A program made the position numbers and the translations under genes. A stretch of DNA of 11,713 bases, taken from contig LGRX02012463.1 of NCBI GenBank assembly GCA_001247695.2, positions 1 to 11,713 of the forward strand, given 5' to 3'. The stretch's first letter is position 1. Each line of letters starts with the position of its first letter. The notes under the pieces are model-generated. The model searched no databases. It had not been told where the DNA came from and saw nothing but the letters and a program-made list of their open reading frames with translations. The DNA comes from Cymbomonas tetramitiformis. Lineage: Eukaryota; Chlorophyta; Pyramimonadophyceae; Pyramimonadales; Pyramimonadaceae. Of the stretch, positions 1 to 7,577 are shown piece after piece.

Positions 1-588
1 CCAATACTCCATCTGAGGGGCGCCTGGGGTCCCTACTGCCCTGCCAGGCGATTCTTCTGCTCGCCCCCTTCTTTAACAGCACTGCCGGTGTCAGGCCATC
101 ACCCCCTTCCTTGACAGCACTGCCGCTGTCAGGCCATCACCTCCTTCCTTGACAGCACTGCCAATGTCAGGCCATCACTCCCCTTCCTTGACAGCACTGC
201 CGCTGTCAGGCCATCACCCCCTTCCTTGACAGCACTGCCGTGTCAGGCCATCACCCCCTTCTCGACAGCACTGCCGCTGGGTCAGGCCATCACCCCCTTC
301 CTTGACAGCACTGCCGGTGTCAGCCATCACCCCTTCCTTGGACAGCACTCGCCGGTGTTAGGCCATCACCCCTTCCTGACAGCACTGCCGGTGCCAGGCC
401 ATCACCCCTTCCTTGACAGCACTGCCGTGGTGCCAGGCCATCGACCCCCTTCCTTCCTTGACAGCACTGCCGGTGTCAAGCCATCACCCCTTCCTTGGCA
501 GCACTGCCGCTGTCAGGCCATCACCCTTCCTGTTAACTGTGTCAAGCCATCACCCCCTTCCTTGACAGCACTGCCGGTGTCAGGCCAC
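1..588 (-). other. Intron of the methyltransferase gene, 5' part
   Basis: From the donor after the 1087-589 exon to the left edge. Nearly all of it is the 38-bp minisatellite; the first 70 bases are non-repetitive with no coding signal that I recognise. The acceptor lies outside the window. Extent is inferred from the exon model. Confidence 0.55.
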
Positions 589-589
589 C
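72..589 (+). repeat. Minisatellite, 38-bp unit, about 13 imperfect copies
   Basis: Head-to-tail copies of a unit that contains TTGACAGCACTGCCG followed by TGTCAGGCCATCACC and a C/T run. Copies differ by single substitutions and 1-4 bp length changes, mainly in the C-run before CTTCCTTGAC. The array ends within a few bases of the exon end at 589. Short predicted peptides across it are rich in Pro/His and arise only from the repeat. Confidence 0.93.
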
Positions 590-1087
590 CGTAGGGAATA
601 GGCATCTTTGCCCCGGCGGCACCTGAGGGATCTGCAGCCGCTGCGTGAACCAGGCGATGGACTCGAAGGTGGCCCGGCTCCTGGTGAGAGGGAGGTCCTC
701 CCAGCGGCCGCGAGGCCAGCCTGCGTCCGCATCCGGGAGTGGCACGTCACATCGCAACACCGCGGTTGCTTGCTTGCACGAGGCACTTCCGGCGGTGAGC
801 TGCAGTGGGCGCGCCGGGATGGCAACCCGCGCCCCGCTGTAGGACACTGCGGAGGATCTTCCCCCCGGGAGAGCGCCCCACCGCCCATCAACGCTGCAGG
901 AGACGCGTTGGGCCCCAGCCTCTGCACTTGGCCGCCACGTGGCACTTAGCTTGGCCATCGCCCCGCGCTCCTCCCCATACGCTAGCCGCCGCCACGTGTG
1001 CGCAAACACATAGTTGTCCAAGTCGCCCTTCTCACAACGCGTCGGGTCCAGGAAGAAGTACACTGCTCGCTGCCCACCAGTGGCCTC
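589..1087 (-). CDS. Exon: conserved region between methyltransferase and expected SNF2 ATPase
   Basis: 499 nt starting in phase 0 after CGGAGCTCACAG. It encodes VYFFLDPTRCEKGDLDNYVF, then RRLAYGEERGAM and TWRPSAEAGAQRVSCSVDGRW. The pattern hydrophobic-FLDPTRC, later RRL-x-YGE, then WRPS is one I associate with DNMT5-like proteins just after the previous exon's region. The 3' end is ambiguous. A donor at 588-587 (ACGG|GTGGCC, phase 1) lies directly against the first minisatellite, while CAG|GTGCCG would end the exon at 623 in phase 0. The frame stays open to about 542 only through repeat sequence. The protein must continue left of the window. Confidence 0.75.
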
Positions 1088-4000
1088 CTGTGAGCTCCGC
1101 CCGCCAGGCCACCCACGCCCGCCTTGAGCGTCTCATACCCCCCGTGCCCCATGCGCAGCCACCGCCCGCCTCAAGCGTCTCATACCCCCGTGCCCCTTGC
1201 GCAGCCACGCCCGCCTCAATCGTCTCCGCCCCCGTGCCCCCGCAGCCACCCACGCCCGCCTCGCCTCGCCACCCCCGTGCCCCCTGCGCAGCCACCCGCC
1301 CGCCTCAGCGCCTCCCATACCCCCGTGCCCCATGCGCAGCCACCCACGCCCGCCTCAAGCGCCATACCCCCGTGCCCCATGCGCACCCCCGCCCACCTCG
1401 AGCGCTTTTACCCCCCCATGCCCCCTCTGCACCACCCAGGCGCTGCCCCCGTGCCCCTGCGCAGCCACCCGCCCGCCTCAAGCGCCCCATACCCCCGTGC
1501 CTCCTCCGCAGCCACCGCCCGCCTCAGCGCCATACCCCCGTGCCCCCTGCGCAGCCACCCACGCCCGCCTCGAGCACTACATACCCCCGTGCCCCAGGCG
1601 CAGCCACCACGCCCGCCTCGGGCGCCTCATACCCGTGCCCAGGCGCATCCACCCACGCCCGCCTCCGGTCTCCCACCCCCCCGTGCCCCAGGCGCATCCA
1701 CCCACGCCCGCCTCAAGCGCTTCCACCCCCGTGCCCCTTGCGCAGCCACGCCCGCCTCAAGCGCCTCATACCCCCCGTGCCCCCTGTGCAGCTACTCAAT
1801 TCCACCTGGAGGGTTACTTAAACCCCCCCTGCCCAGTGCCCAATGGCCAGCTCTCACTCTCCAATCCTCAAACCCGGGTCCTACTGCCTCGCCCCCTCTC
1901 TCACTCCCAATCTCGCGCTCTACCTTCACAACGACATCTCAGCGGCCTGTCACAGCGTGCTGAGTAACCACACGAGTCACAAGCTCTGCGAGGGTGTGCC
2001 ACCTGTGATTTCACAGGAGGCAGGAGAGCCTTGATTGGTTGGAAAAGTGCCTGCCCATGACATGAGGCGCGGGAAGTCATACCTTCTTATGCAGGGAGTC
2101 CATGCTGGCGCCGCACTTGTCCAGTACACGGTAAACTCCCGAGATGTCAGCGTCGAGAATGTCACGCGCCTCGGGAGGCACGCTCACCTCCACCTCCTGC
2201 CACCGCTTCGACCCCGAAAAGTGCGGCAGCTGCAGCCCAATGCGCGCCTCCCACGACTCCACTAGCTCGCCACGTCCACGGAGGGAGATCTCGAGCCTCT
2301 CTTCCACCGGCAGGCAAACCTCCCACTTCCCACCAAGCAGCCCGTCACTGCCCTCCCGCCCCTTGGCGTTCTTTCCTCGCGCTTTGCCAGTTGCAGAGGC
2401 AGGCACCCTCATCCGCGCCACTGGTCGGCTGAGAAACACGCGCAACGCGCCGCACTCGTCAGGCAGGTTGAGGGTCACGCGCCACTCGGGCTGCTCGGTG
2501 TCCAGCAGGAGCTCCAGCTTGCCGACATCCGAGGCGTACAGCGCCGTCCAGATCTCCGCGCGGTTCATCGAGCGGAAGCGGAACTCGCAGGTCTCCAGAG
2601 CGCCCACCGCCGCAGCCCACTTGTCCCAAAGGCTTGCATCCATACTGGCGGGGCGCAGTGCTGCCAGTTCCGCAGGGCTGAACCCGCAGAGCCTGACACA
2701 CATTGGGAGCGCCTCGTTCAACAGCCCTTGGAAATCTCGCGCTGGCTGCCGGGGGCGTAGGTCCGCTTGCAGGTTGTGCGCCGGCCGGCCAGCGCAAGTT
2801 GAGCACACTGTTGTGCAGCAGTCCACGCAGCGCAGGATGTTCGGCGCGGCCCCGCTGCGGCCCTCGCACACGCACCTGCCACCAAGGGGAGGTGACAGCC
2901 CCAAATGAATCCCTCGGAGCAAGGTGATTATCAGGCAGGGTAAAAGAGGGGCATGCTTCGAATCGGAGTCAGGTTGTGTAGAGACCGGTGGAGGAGAAGC
3001 ATGTTCAGAGGCATCGCCGGTGCCTCCAGGGCTCACTCAAAGTCAAAGCCGGACACTGTATAGGCGCGCAGATCGAAACATTGTTAACCACCTAGGAGTC
3101 TCTGGAGGTGGTGTCAAATCAATTCAGTGCTTCTCAAAGCACTTCACGGTGTCGCCATGCAACTCAGGCAATGCTTTGTACCAGACTGCATTGTACGGTT
3201 TCCAAAAGCGTTTTGGGCCATCACGAAGTATCTCGAAGCATTGCAAAGCATCTCAAATCATTCCGAAGCATCTGTGATGCAACTCAAAGCGTCACGGCGC
3301 ATCTCAAAGCGTCACGACGCATCTCAAAGCGTCACGATGCATCTCAAAGCGTCACGGCGCATCTCAAAGCGTCACGATGCATCTCAACGCGTCACGACGC
3401 ATCTCAAAGCGTCACGACGCATCTCAACGCGTCACGGCGCATCTCAAAGCGTCACGACGCATCTCAACGCGTCACGACGCATCTCAAAGCGTCACGGCGC
3501 ATCTCAAAGCGTCACGACACATCGCCAGGAGCGTCGCTGGCATGCAGTGTCACCTGCGCGCGCTCTGCTCGGCGCCGGCTATCAGCTCGGCCAGATGGAC
3601 GCTCCGGCTCGCCAGCTCGAGTGGCCCCGCCGCGAGCTCCTTCTCTCCGTTCACCTCACTCGCCTTCTTCGTACCCTCCATCTCGCCCGCTCCTGCTACC
3701 CGCTTGCCCTTCACTGCCTCGGGCATGCGTCGCGGGCGCTTCAGGGCGAGCAGCGCATCCTGTCCGAGTATCAGCGCCGCAATCGTGGCCGTGCCCACCA
3801 CCGTGGTGGACATGGCGTTTCCCGCAAGGTCTGCCATGTTGTCCTCTGACTCGCGGGTCAGCAGCAGGTCGTCCACAGGAATGCCCTGGAGGGACAGCGC
3901 CTCGATGCCCACCAGTGGGCCCCCGCGGTTCGTCACGTAGGGCACCATGGACGGCGTCAGGCACGGGCAGATTCCAGCTCGCACGCTCCCTGTCCACTCC

Positions 4001-7000
4001 TTCCCACCACCGGCATCGAATCAGCAAGCAGCGCTTACTCACCGAGCTGGGTGTTATGGGGGGCATCATAGGCCAACATCATCTGCATGCCCGCTGCCTC
4101 AGTCTCTTTTGCACTCCCCTCTCCCCACCCTCCCTTCGCCAGGCCGTGTCTGATCCGACCGCCGCCAAGCATCACCCCCCAAAGACTTCGCATCAGCACA
4201 CCGTCCCCTCCAGGGCCAGGAGCTGGACGCCGTCGTGATCCTGAGCACCCGGCATGTGGCTAGAGGCGCATGCCGCTGGTCAACACATTGCCGTGAGTGG
4301 AGGTCACCATGCCTGAAGTGTATGCACCACACGCTCCAACGCAGGCAGAGTGGCAGGGTGGCGGGGTGATCATAGGTAGCCCGGTTGGGGTATAATGCTT
4401 CCTTTGCCGCTGCCACACTTCGCTATCGGAGGCCACACTGATCATCCTCATGACGTGGCACGCCCAGCGGCAGCTCAACCTGGGCCGTGTATTTCGTTGG
4501 GTCGCGCACCAGAACCCCCTCAGCAGGGTGCTCCAGCGCAGAGCAGGGCTGCACCTGTGGTGCGGTCCACATTCTGGCTGAGATTCCACACCAGAGTCTT
4601 GTAGTTCGAATCGGTGCCGAGTACTGCCAGGCGCAGGTAGTCGATGTCCATCAGGTCCAGGACGCGCTCCGTCTGCGCCTTGCCCCAGTCGTGCCACCCG
4701 AAATCGGGCAGCTTGCTTTGTCCACCCTCTCCCCATCCCGTGAGGGGGCGCTTCAGCCCGAGGCTCTCCTCGGCGCGGGCGCGCTGGTGGCGGCTCTCGC
4801 ACTTCCCCCAGTCCGTGATGGTGCGCGCGCGCGCATCCTTCTTCTCCGCGAGGTCGAGGCGCGCCCGGTGCACGCGCGGATCATCGCTCGGCAGCAGAAA
4901 CGCCTCGAGAGTGGACGATGACGGCCGCGCCAGCGACCGTACCATCTCCTGCCACCTCTGCGGAATTTCCGGGTCATCTGCCAACGTGGCCACCAGGTAG
5001 CCACGCGTACGGGTGTGGGGGATGTAGTGCTGCTTCGTGTCGACCCGCATGAAGGCGGCATGGTACCCATGCTGTGCGAACCGCTCCTGCACCCGCTCCC
5101 AGGGTGCACTGCACACGTTCTCCAGGATCACGACTGGAGGTCGCTGCGTGTCTAACCACTGCATCATGCCGCGGAACGTCTGCCCAGACTCTCCCGCCTC
5201 GTCCAGGTCCTTCTTTTGGTTGTTCAGGTTGGAGTAGTCCACACAGGAGGTGCCCGCCACAAGCAGGTCCACATCCCCCGGCACCAAAGCCAGGGACCCG
5301 TATGCAGTAGTGGCCTTCTCTCGGCCGAGCTCCCGCACGTCACGGAATAGCAGTGGCGGGGAGAAGTTACGCTCGATGTACGCCTGTTTGAACGGCTCGA
5401 TCTCGCAACTGAACACGTGTTCCACCTGCGCACCCCAAGGGGCGCCTGCCCACATCGACACAGACCTGGCGAGTGGAATATCTTATGCTGTCTGTGCAAA
5501 CCTGCACGACTCACGATGCAAGGGTAACGTTGAGTTGGGAATAGCCGATCAGCTTGTGGGAATAACGGCGGTATGTGAGAGGTCATGGAGCCGTCGTGCT
5601 AAGACTCTGCGTGTGTGGGCTTGTTTCCCTCTAAGCCTTGGGTACAGCATGCTTCTTAAACAGCATACTCGACTGGTCCAGGAAGCATGCAGCTGTGTGG
5701 TAGCGCAGTGCCTCAAGCAGCACGTCGGACCAGTCCGAAGAAACAGGCGAAACAAGCCACAGTAACAAGTAAACAAGTAAGTGGGCTTCGCTTCGCACAT
5801 GCAATAGAAAGTGGCGGTGCGTTCCATTTCGAGCAGTGAGCTAGATGGACAAAGAGTGAAGAAAACCCTTTGCCTGGTCTCGATGGGGGATGCAGCACCT
5901 TGAAGGGGACGCCGTACTGCTCTTTGCAGGCCCGTCCGATCATGTCCAGCGCCAGCAGCGGGCTCTCGGTTCCGCTGCACATGGTGGCCACTCTGATCGG
6001 GCGCTGGTCCAGGCGCTTCGCGAGCTCCCCGAGAGCTGGGATCTTTGCCACAAGGTCATTGAACATGAGCTGCGGCTCGCTGATGACGGGCAGGGCCGCC
6101 TCCTCCTCCGGGGTGAGCTTTACACCCTGCACACCTCCGATCTTCTTCGCACTGCTGCCTGCGCCCTTCGCACCGGACCCTGCGCTCTTGGCCTTCTTGC
6201 GTGCGGGCTTCCTCTCTTCGAAGTCGTCTTCATCCTCCGGATCCTCCGCCTCCTTCAACAAGTCCTCGTCCTCTTCGCTTTCTGCCGGTTTTGGGGCAGC
6301 CCGCGCCCGCCTGGCAGGTGTCTTCTTGCTTGAGGGGGTTGCCTGTGGGTGGACCCCGTGACTTACACCCGCTGGCTGAGGGTACTGTCTGGGGGCTCAG
6401 GCCAACTGCCCGTCAAGGGTGCCCTGGGCCATGGATGGGATCGATGGTGGGACCCGTGACTGGCCCCATCCACCAGCGTGCCTTCACTTTGTCAAGGGCG
6501 TCCCGCGTTGACCCTCGCAGGAGCGAGCAGAACGTGAGTGCTTCGTAGATCGAGCACAGTATCCTGTGATATATCAAGCATGTCGGGAGGGTCTCGCTCG
6601 ACCTTGTGGTGATAGTGGGGAAGGTAGCATAGAACAAGGGATGCATAACAGGAACCCCTGGCAGTGGCACGCCGTCCGGGCTGCGCTGAGCGCTCACTTC
6701 GTTAGAGATTCGTACTGCGGAGGTTGTGTGTTTGCTGAGCTCGGAGGTGTACCTTCTTGCTTTTGGCCTTCGTGTTGCACCGGCTGCAGTGCCAGTCGCC
6801 ATCGGGCACGACGCTGACGCCTTCACAAGACTGGTGGAAGGCAAGATCGCAGGTGTCGCAAAAGAGGATCTGGTCGTCGTCTTCTTCATCTTTAAAGCAT
6901 ATTGAGCACAATGCCTCGTCGATCTCAGTGAAGCTCACCTTCACTCCCGGCGGAGTGGGCGGCACCGCAGCCTTCTTGGCAGGTGACGCGGCTTGGGCCT

Positions 7001-7577
7001 GTGCAGGAAAGGCTTTCTGAGAGAAGCAGGAGGCCAAACGGCACATTGGTTCTCACTCTGAAAGCCCCGGCAAGACCTGGCACTTTTCCGTCGAGGAGGC
7101 CTCCTTTCGTATCAAGGAGATGTTCCACTTTGAAAGCACACCGCATATCCGCAGGAGGTCTACCTTGAATGCGGCAGTTTTGCGTTTTGGAGTCGTAGGC
7201 TCGTTGGGGTGTTTCTCCAAGTATTCCACAAAAATTGCATTCGTATCCAGATTTTCGAATGGTTCCTTGTGAACAAAAATTAAGGTTTTCAGGTACTAAA
7301 ATCAAAAATTTGGCGTGATGGCAAGCGGAAGCCAGTTCAAAGGAAGATTGGAAGTTACGCAGGTGGTCTTGCGAAAGCCACTTACCCAGCTGTTGTGATC
7401 TTCGCTATACCCAGCCCACTGTACAAGCCATTCTAGCCGGGTTGAACGTCCGACTTTCACCTTACGATGATCAAGTATAGCACTCGGGACAAACAGGCCA
7501 TCATTCTCTTCACGGGCATTGCTGTTATCATCTTCGTCATCAGGTTCGGCTACAAATCTTGTGGGAGCTGCTTTCCG
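589..7577 (-). CDS. DNMT5-like chromodomain-PHD-cytosine-5 DNA methyltransferase, eight exons, incomplete at both ends
   Basis: Predicted nuclear enzyme that transfers a methyl group from S-adenosylmethionine to C5 of cytosine in DNA and carries its own histone readers. Exons in transcription order are 7577-7386, 7265-7164, 6998-6753, 6342-5899, 5425-4555, 3989-3554, 2875-2083 and 1087-589. Every intron between them is GT-AG and every junction keeps the reading frame (phases 0,0,0,0,1,2,0). Domain order is chromodomain, C4HC3 PHD finger, acidic then basic linker, methyltransferase motifs I to X, cysteine cluster, and a conserved region containing FFLDPTRC. From memory of the family, chromodomain, methyltransferase, cysteine-rich or RING segment, then SNF2 ATPase is the DNMT5 layout. 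The ATPase would lie left of base 1 and is not seen, so DNMT5 membership is inferred. The start codon is not identified; more 5' exons may lie between 7867 and 8530. Introns contain three minisatellites. Confidence 0.85.
1088..2082 (-). other. Intron of the methyltransferase gene (995 nt) filled by a C-rich minisatellite
   Basis: Donor AAG|GTATGA at 2082 and acceptor GGAGCTCACAG at 1088. Bases about 1103-1795 are tandem repeats; about 1796-2082 is single-copy and shows no coding signal on either strand that I can support. Confidence 0.75.
1103..1795 (+). repeat. Minisatellite, 44-49-bp C-rich unit, about 15 copies
   Basis: The unit holds CAGCCACCCACGCCCGCCTC, then AAGCGCCTCATACCCCCGTG and CCCCTGCGCAG. 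Copies vary in C-run length and in the presence of the ACCC doublet. The plus strand is extremely C-rich, so the minus strand, which is the sense strand of the host gene, has several runs of three to five G per unit. All plus frames stay open and give Pro/Arg/Ala-rich peptides that I do not believe are proteins. Confidence 0.92.
2083..2875 (-). CDS. Exon: cysteine-rich cluster and conserved post-methyltransferase region
   Basis: 793 nt, entered in phase 2 after TGGTGGCAG and left in phase 0 at AAG|GTATGA. It opens with CVCEGRSG, then RCVDC, VCSTCAGRPAHN: six or more Cys and one His, spaced like a zinc-binding cluster. About 220 residues follow with alternating hydrophobic and charged stretches, including CEFRFRSMNRAEIWTALYAS, EWRVTLNLPDECGALRVFLS and LDKCGASMDSLHKK. 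From memory, a similar Cys cluster and the following region occur after the methyltransferase domain in fungal DNMT5-like proteins. The zinc cluster could serve as the RING-like element of the family, but the spacing is not a standard RING. The function of the rest is unknown to me. Confidence 0.82.
2876..3553 (-). other. Intron of the methyltransferase gene (678 nt) with a 20-bp minisatellite
   Basis: Donor CGCAG|GTGACA at 3553 and acceptor CCTTGGTGGCAG at 2876, phase 2. The repeat occupies 3280-3519. Sequence at about 3120-3279 holds degenerate relatives of the unit (AGCATCTCAAA, GAAGCATCT), a likely origin of the array. The remainder, 2876-3120, shows no feature. Confidence 0.8.
3280..3519 (+). 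repeat. Minisatellite, exact 20-bp unit, 12 copies
   Basis: The unit is CATCTCAAAGCGTCACGACG with strict 20-bp spacing and no indels. Variation is confined to three places: AAAG or AACG in the middle; GACG, GATG or GGCG at the end; and an AA for AT in the first copy. Because 20 is not a multiple of three, all plus-strand frames give similar SKRHDASQ-type peptides, which are artefacts. Confidence 0.96.
3554..3989 (-). CDS. Exon: methyltransferase motifs IX and X
   Basis: 436 nt that starts by completing a Gly codon (phase 1, after GGACAG) and ends in phase 2 at CGCAG|GTGACA. It encodes GICPCLTPSMVPYVTNRGGP, then EALSLQGIPVDDLLLTRESE (motif IX region) and LAGNAMSTTVVG (motif X). These close the SAM-binding fold of a C5 methyltransferase. 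The joined sequence WNLSQNVDRTTG-SVRAGICPC reads without a gap. The last 60 codons are a Lys/Ala/Glu-rich linker with no domain I recognise. The phase-2 end pairs exactly with the single leading G of the next exon. Confidence 0.88.
3990..4554 (-). other. Intron of the methyltransferase gene (565 nt), no repeat
   Basis: Donor ACAG|GTGCAG at 4554 and acceptor GAGTGGACAG at 3990, phase 1. It lies between motif VIII and motif IX coding. I see no tandem repeat and no convincing ORF or RNA gene here; frames open across it do not match the methyltransferase family. Confidence 0.75.
4555..5425 (-). CDS. Exon: methyltransferase catalytic core (motifs II to VIII)
   Basis: 871 nt, starting in phase 0 after GCGCAG and ending in phase 1 at ACAG|GTGCAG. 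Visible elements in order are FSCEIEPFKQAYIERNF (motif II region); LLVAGTSCVDYSNLN (motif IV), whose cysteine at 5243-5245 is the predicted nucleophile; PPVVILENV (the ENV motif); and HTRTRGYLVA (motif VIII region). A charged region then leads to WNLSQNVDRTTG. The usual Pro-Cys-Gln of motif IV is replaced by Ser-Cys-Val, which I recall as normal for this subfamily. An in-frame GTG lies upstream of the chosen acceptor, but using it would break the fit to the previous exon. Confidence 0.9.
5426..5898 (-). other. Intron of the methyltransferase gene (473 nt), no repeat
   Basis: Donor AAG|GTGCTG at 5898 and acceptor GGGGTGCGCAG at 5426, phase 0. The alternative acceptor CTCGCCAG, 40 nt upstream, would shift the frame and is rejected. 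Apart from a short AACAAGTAAACAAGTAAG motif, nothing is recognised. Confidence 0.78.
5899..6342 (-). CDS. Exon: charged linker and methyltransferase motif I (SAM binding)
   Basis: 148 codons, phase 0 at both ends, after CCCACAG and before the donor AAG|GTGCTG. Residues 1-60 form a linker that is first acidic (AESEEDEDLLKEAEDPEDED) and then basic (ERKPARKKAKS), a possible nuclear localisation signal. The methyltransferase begins near residue 117 with IRVATMCSGTESPLLALDMI. This takes the place of motif I, the SAM-binding loop of C5 methyltransferases, in the CSGTESPLLAL form that I recall from fungal and algal DNMT5-like proteins rather than the bacterial F-x-G-x-G form. The exon ends YGVPFK, which splices cleanly to VEHVFSCEIEPFK in the next exon. 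Confidence 0.87.
6343..6752 (-). other. Intron of the methyltransferase gene (410 nt), no repeat array
   Basis: Donor AAG|GTACAC at 6752 and acceptor GTCCACCCACAG at 6343, phase 0, between the PHD exon and the linker exon. It contains a small imperfect inverted repeat around 6430-6475 (GGATGGG with CCCCATCC) but nothing else that I can name. The frame after the acceptor is open for some distance upstream, so the exact acceptor is inferred. Confidence 0.7.
6753..6998 (-). CDS. Exon: PHD finger
   Basis: 82 codons, phase 0 at both ends, after acceptor TTTCCTGCACAG and before donor AAG|GTACAC. It encodes an Ala/Lys/Pro-rich lead, then a complete C4HC3 PHD finger: CSIC, twelve residues, CDTC, four residues, H-x2-C, twelve residues ending DWH, then CSRC. 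A Lys-rich tail (TKAKSKK) follows. PHD fingers bind the histone H3 tail; the acidic run EEDDD before the second Cys pair is common in H3K4-reading PHDs, but which mark is read cannot be told from this. The exon is one symmetric module and could have been gained by exon shuffling. Placement directly upstream of the methyltransferase exon supports a single protein. Confidence 0.88.
7164..7265 (-). CDS. Exon: C-terminal helix of the chromodomain
   Basis: Short 34-codon exon, phase 0 at both ends, between acceptor TTGTTCACAAG and donor AAG|GTAGAC. It starts EPFENLDTNAIFVEYLEKHP, which completes the chromodomain: the preceding exon ends NSW, giving the family signature W-E-P-x-x-N-L followed by the C-terminal helix. 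It ends with a basic stretch (PKRKTAAFK). The intron to the chromodomain exon is 120 nt and the one to the PHD exon is 165 nt. An overlapping frame gives a cysteine-containing peptide that I judge to be a shadow. Confidence 0.82.
7386..7577 (-). CDS. Exon: acidic N-terminal segment and first two thirds of a chromodomain
   Basis: This exon encodes 64 codons in phase 0 at both ends. It follows a strong pyrimidine-rich acceptor (CTCTCTCACCTGGCAG) and ends at the canonical donor TGG|GTAAGT. The first 26 residues are acidic (EPDDEDDNS). The rest is a chromodomain: FVPSAILDHRKVKVG, then EWLVQWAGYSEDHNSW. By comparison with HP1 chromodomains, which bind methylated H3K9, the three aromatic cage positions appear filled by F29, W54 and Y57 of this exon. 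No stop-to-stop reading frame with a start codon covers it, so it is visible only through splice logic. The mark it reads is inferred from the family. Confidence 0.83.

Noticed and set aside
805..1967. Long Pro/Arg/Ala-rich plus-strand ORFs
   Set aside because: They are translations of the C-rich minisatellite; all frames are open because the repeat lacks stop triplets, and they lie opposite a methyltransferase intron.
2144..2908. Plus-strand Ser/Arg-rich ORF of 254 codons
   Set aside because: Antisense shadow of the conserved 2875-2083 exon, which has the family motifs and correct splice sites.
3280..3519. CRISPR array
   Set aside because: Units are directly contiguous with no unique spacers, the genome is eukaryotic and no cas genes are present.
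3108..4238. Plus-strand ORFs with SKRHDASQ-type peptide repeats
   Set aside because: All three plus frames give related peptides because the DNA unit is 20 bp. The region is an intron plus antisense of methyltransferase exons.
4260..4802. Minus-strand ORF overlapping the catalytic exon
   Set aside because: Wrong frame for the methyltransferase and extends into the intron at 3990-4554; no motif is seen.
6925..7305. Minus-strand ORF with ECNFCG, looking like a zinc finger next to the PHD
   Set aside because: It overlaps the chromodomain C-terminal exon in a different frame. The other frame completes the W-E-P-x-x-N-L chromodomain signature with matching phases and is far better supported.
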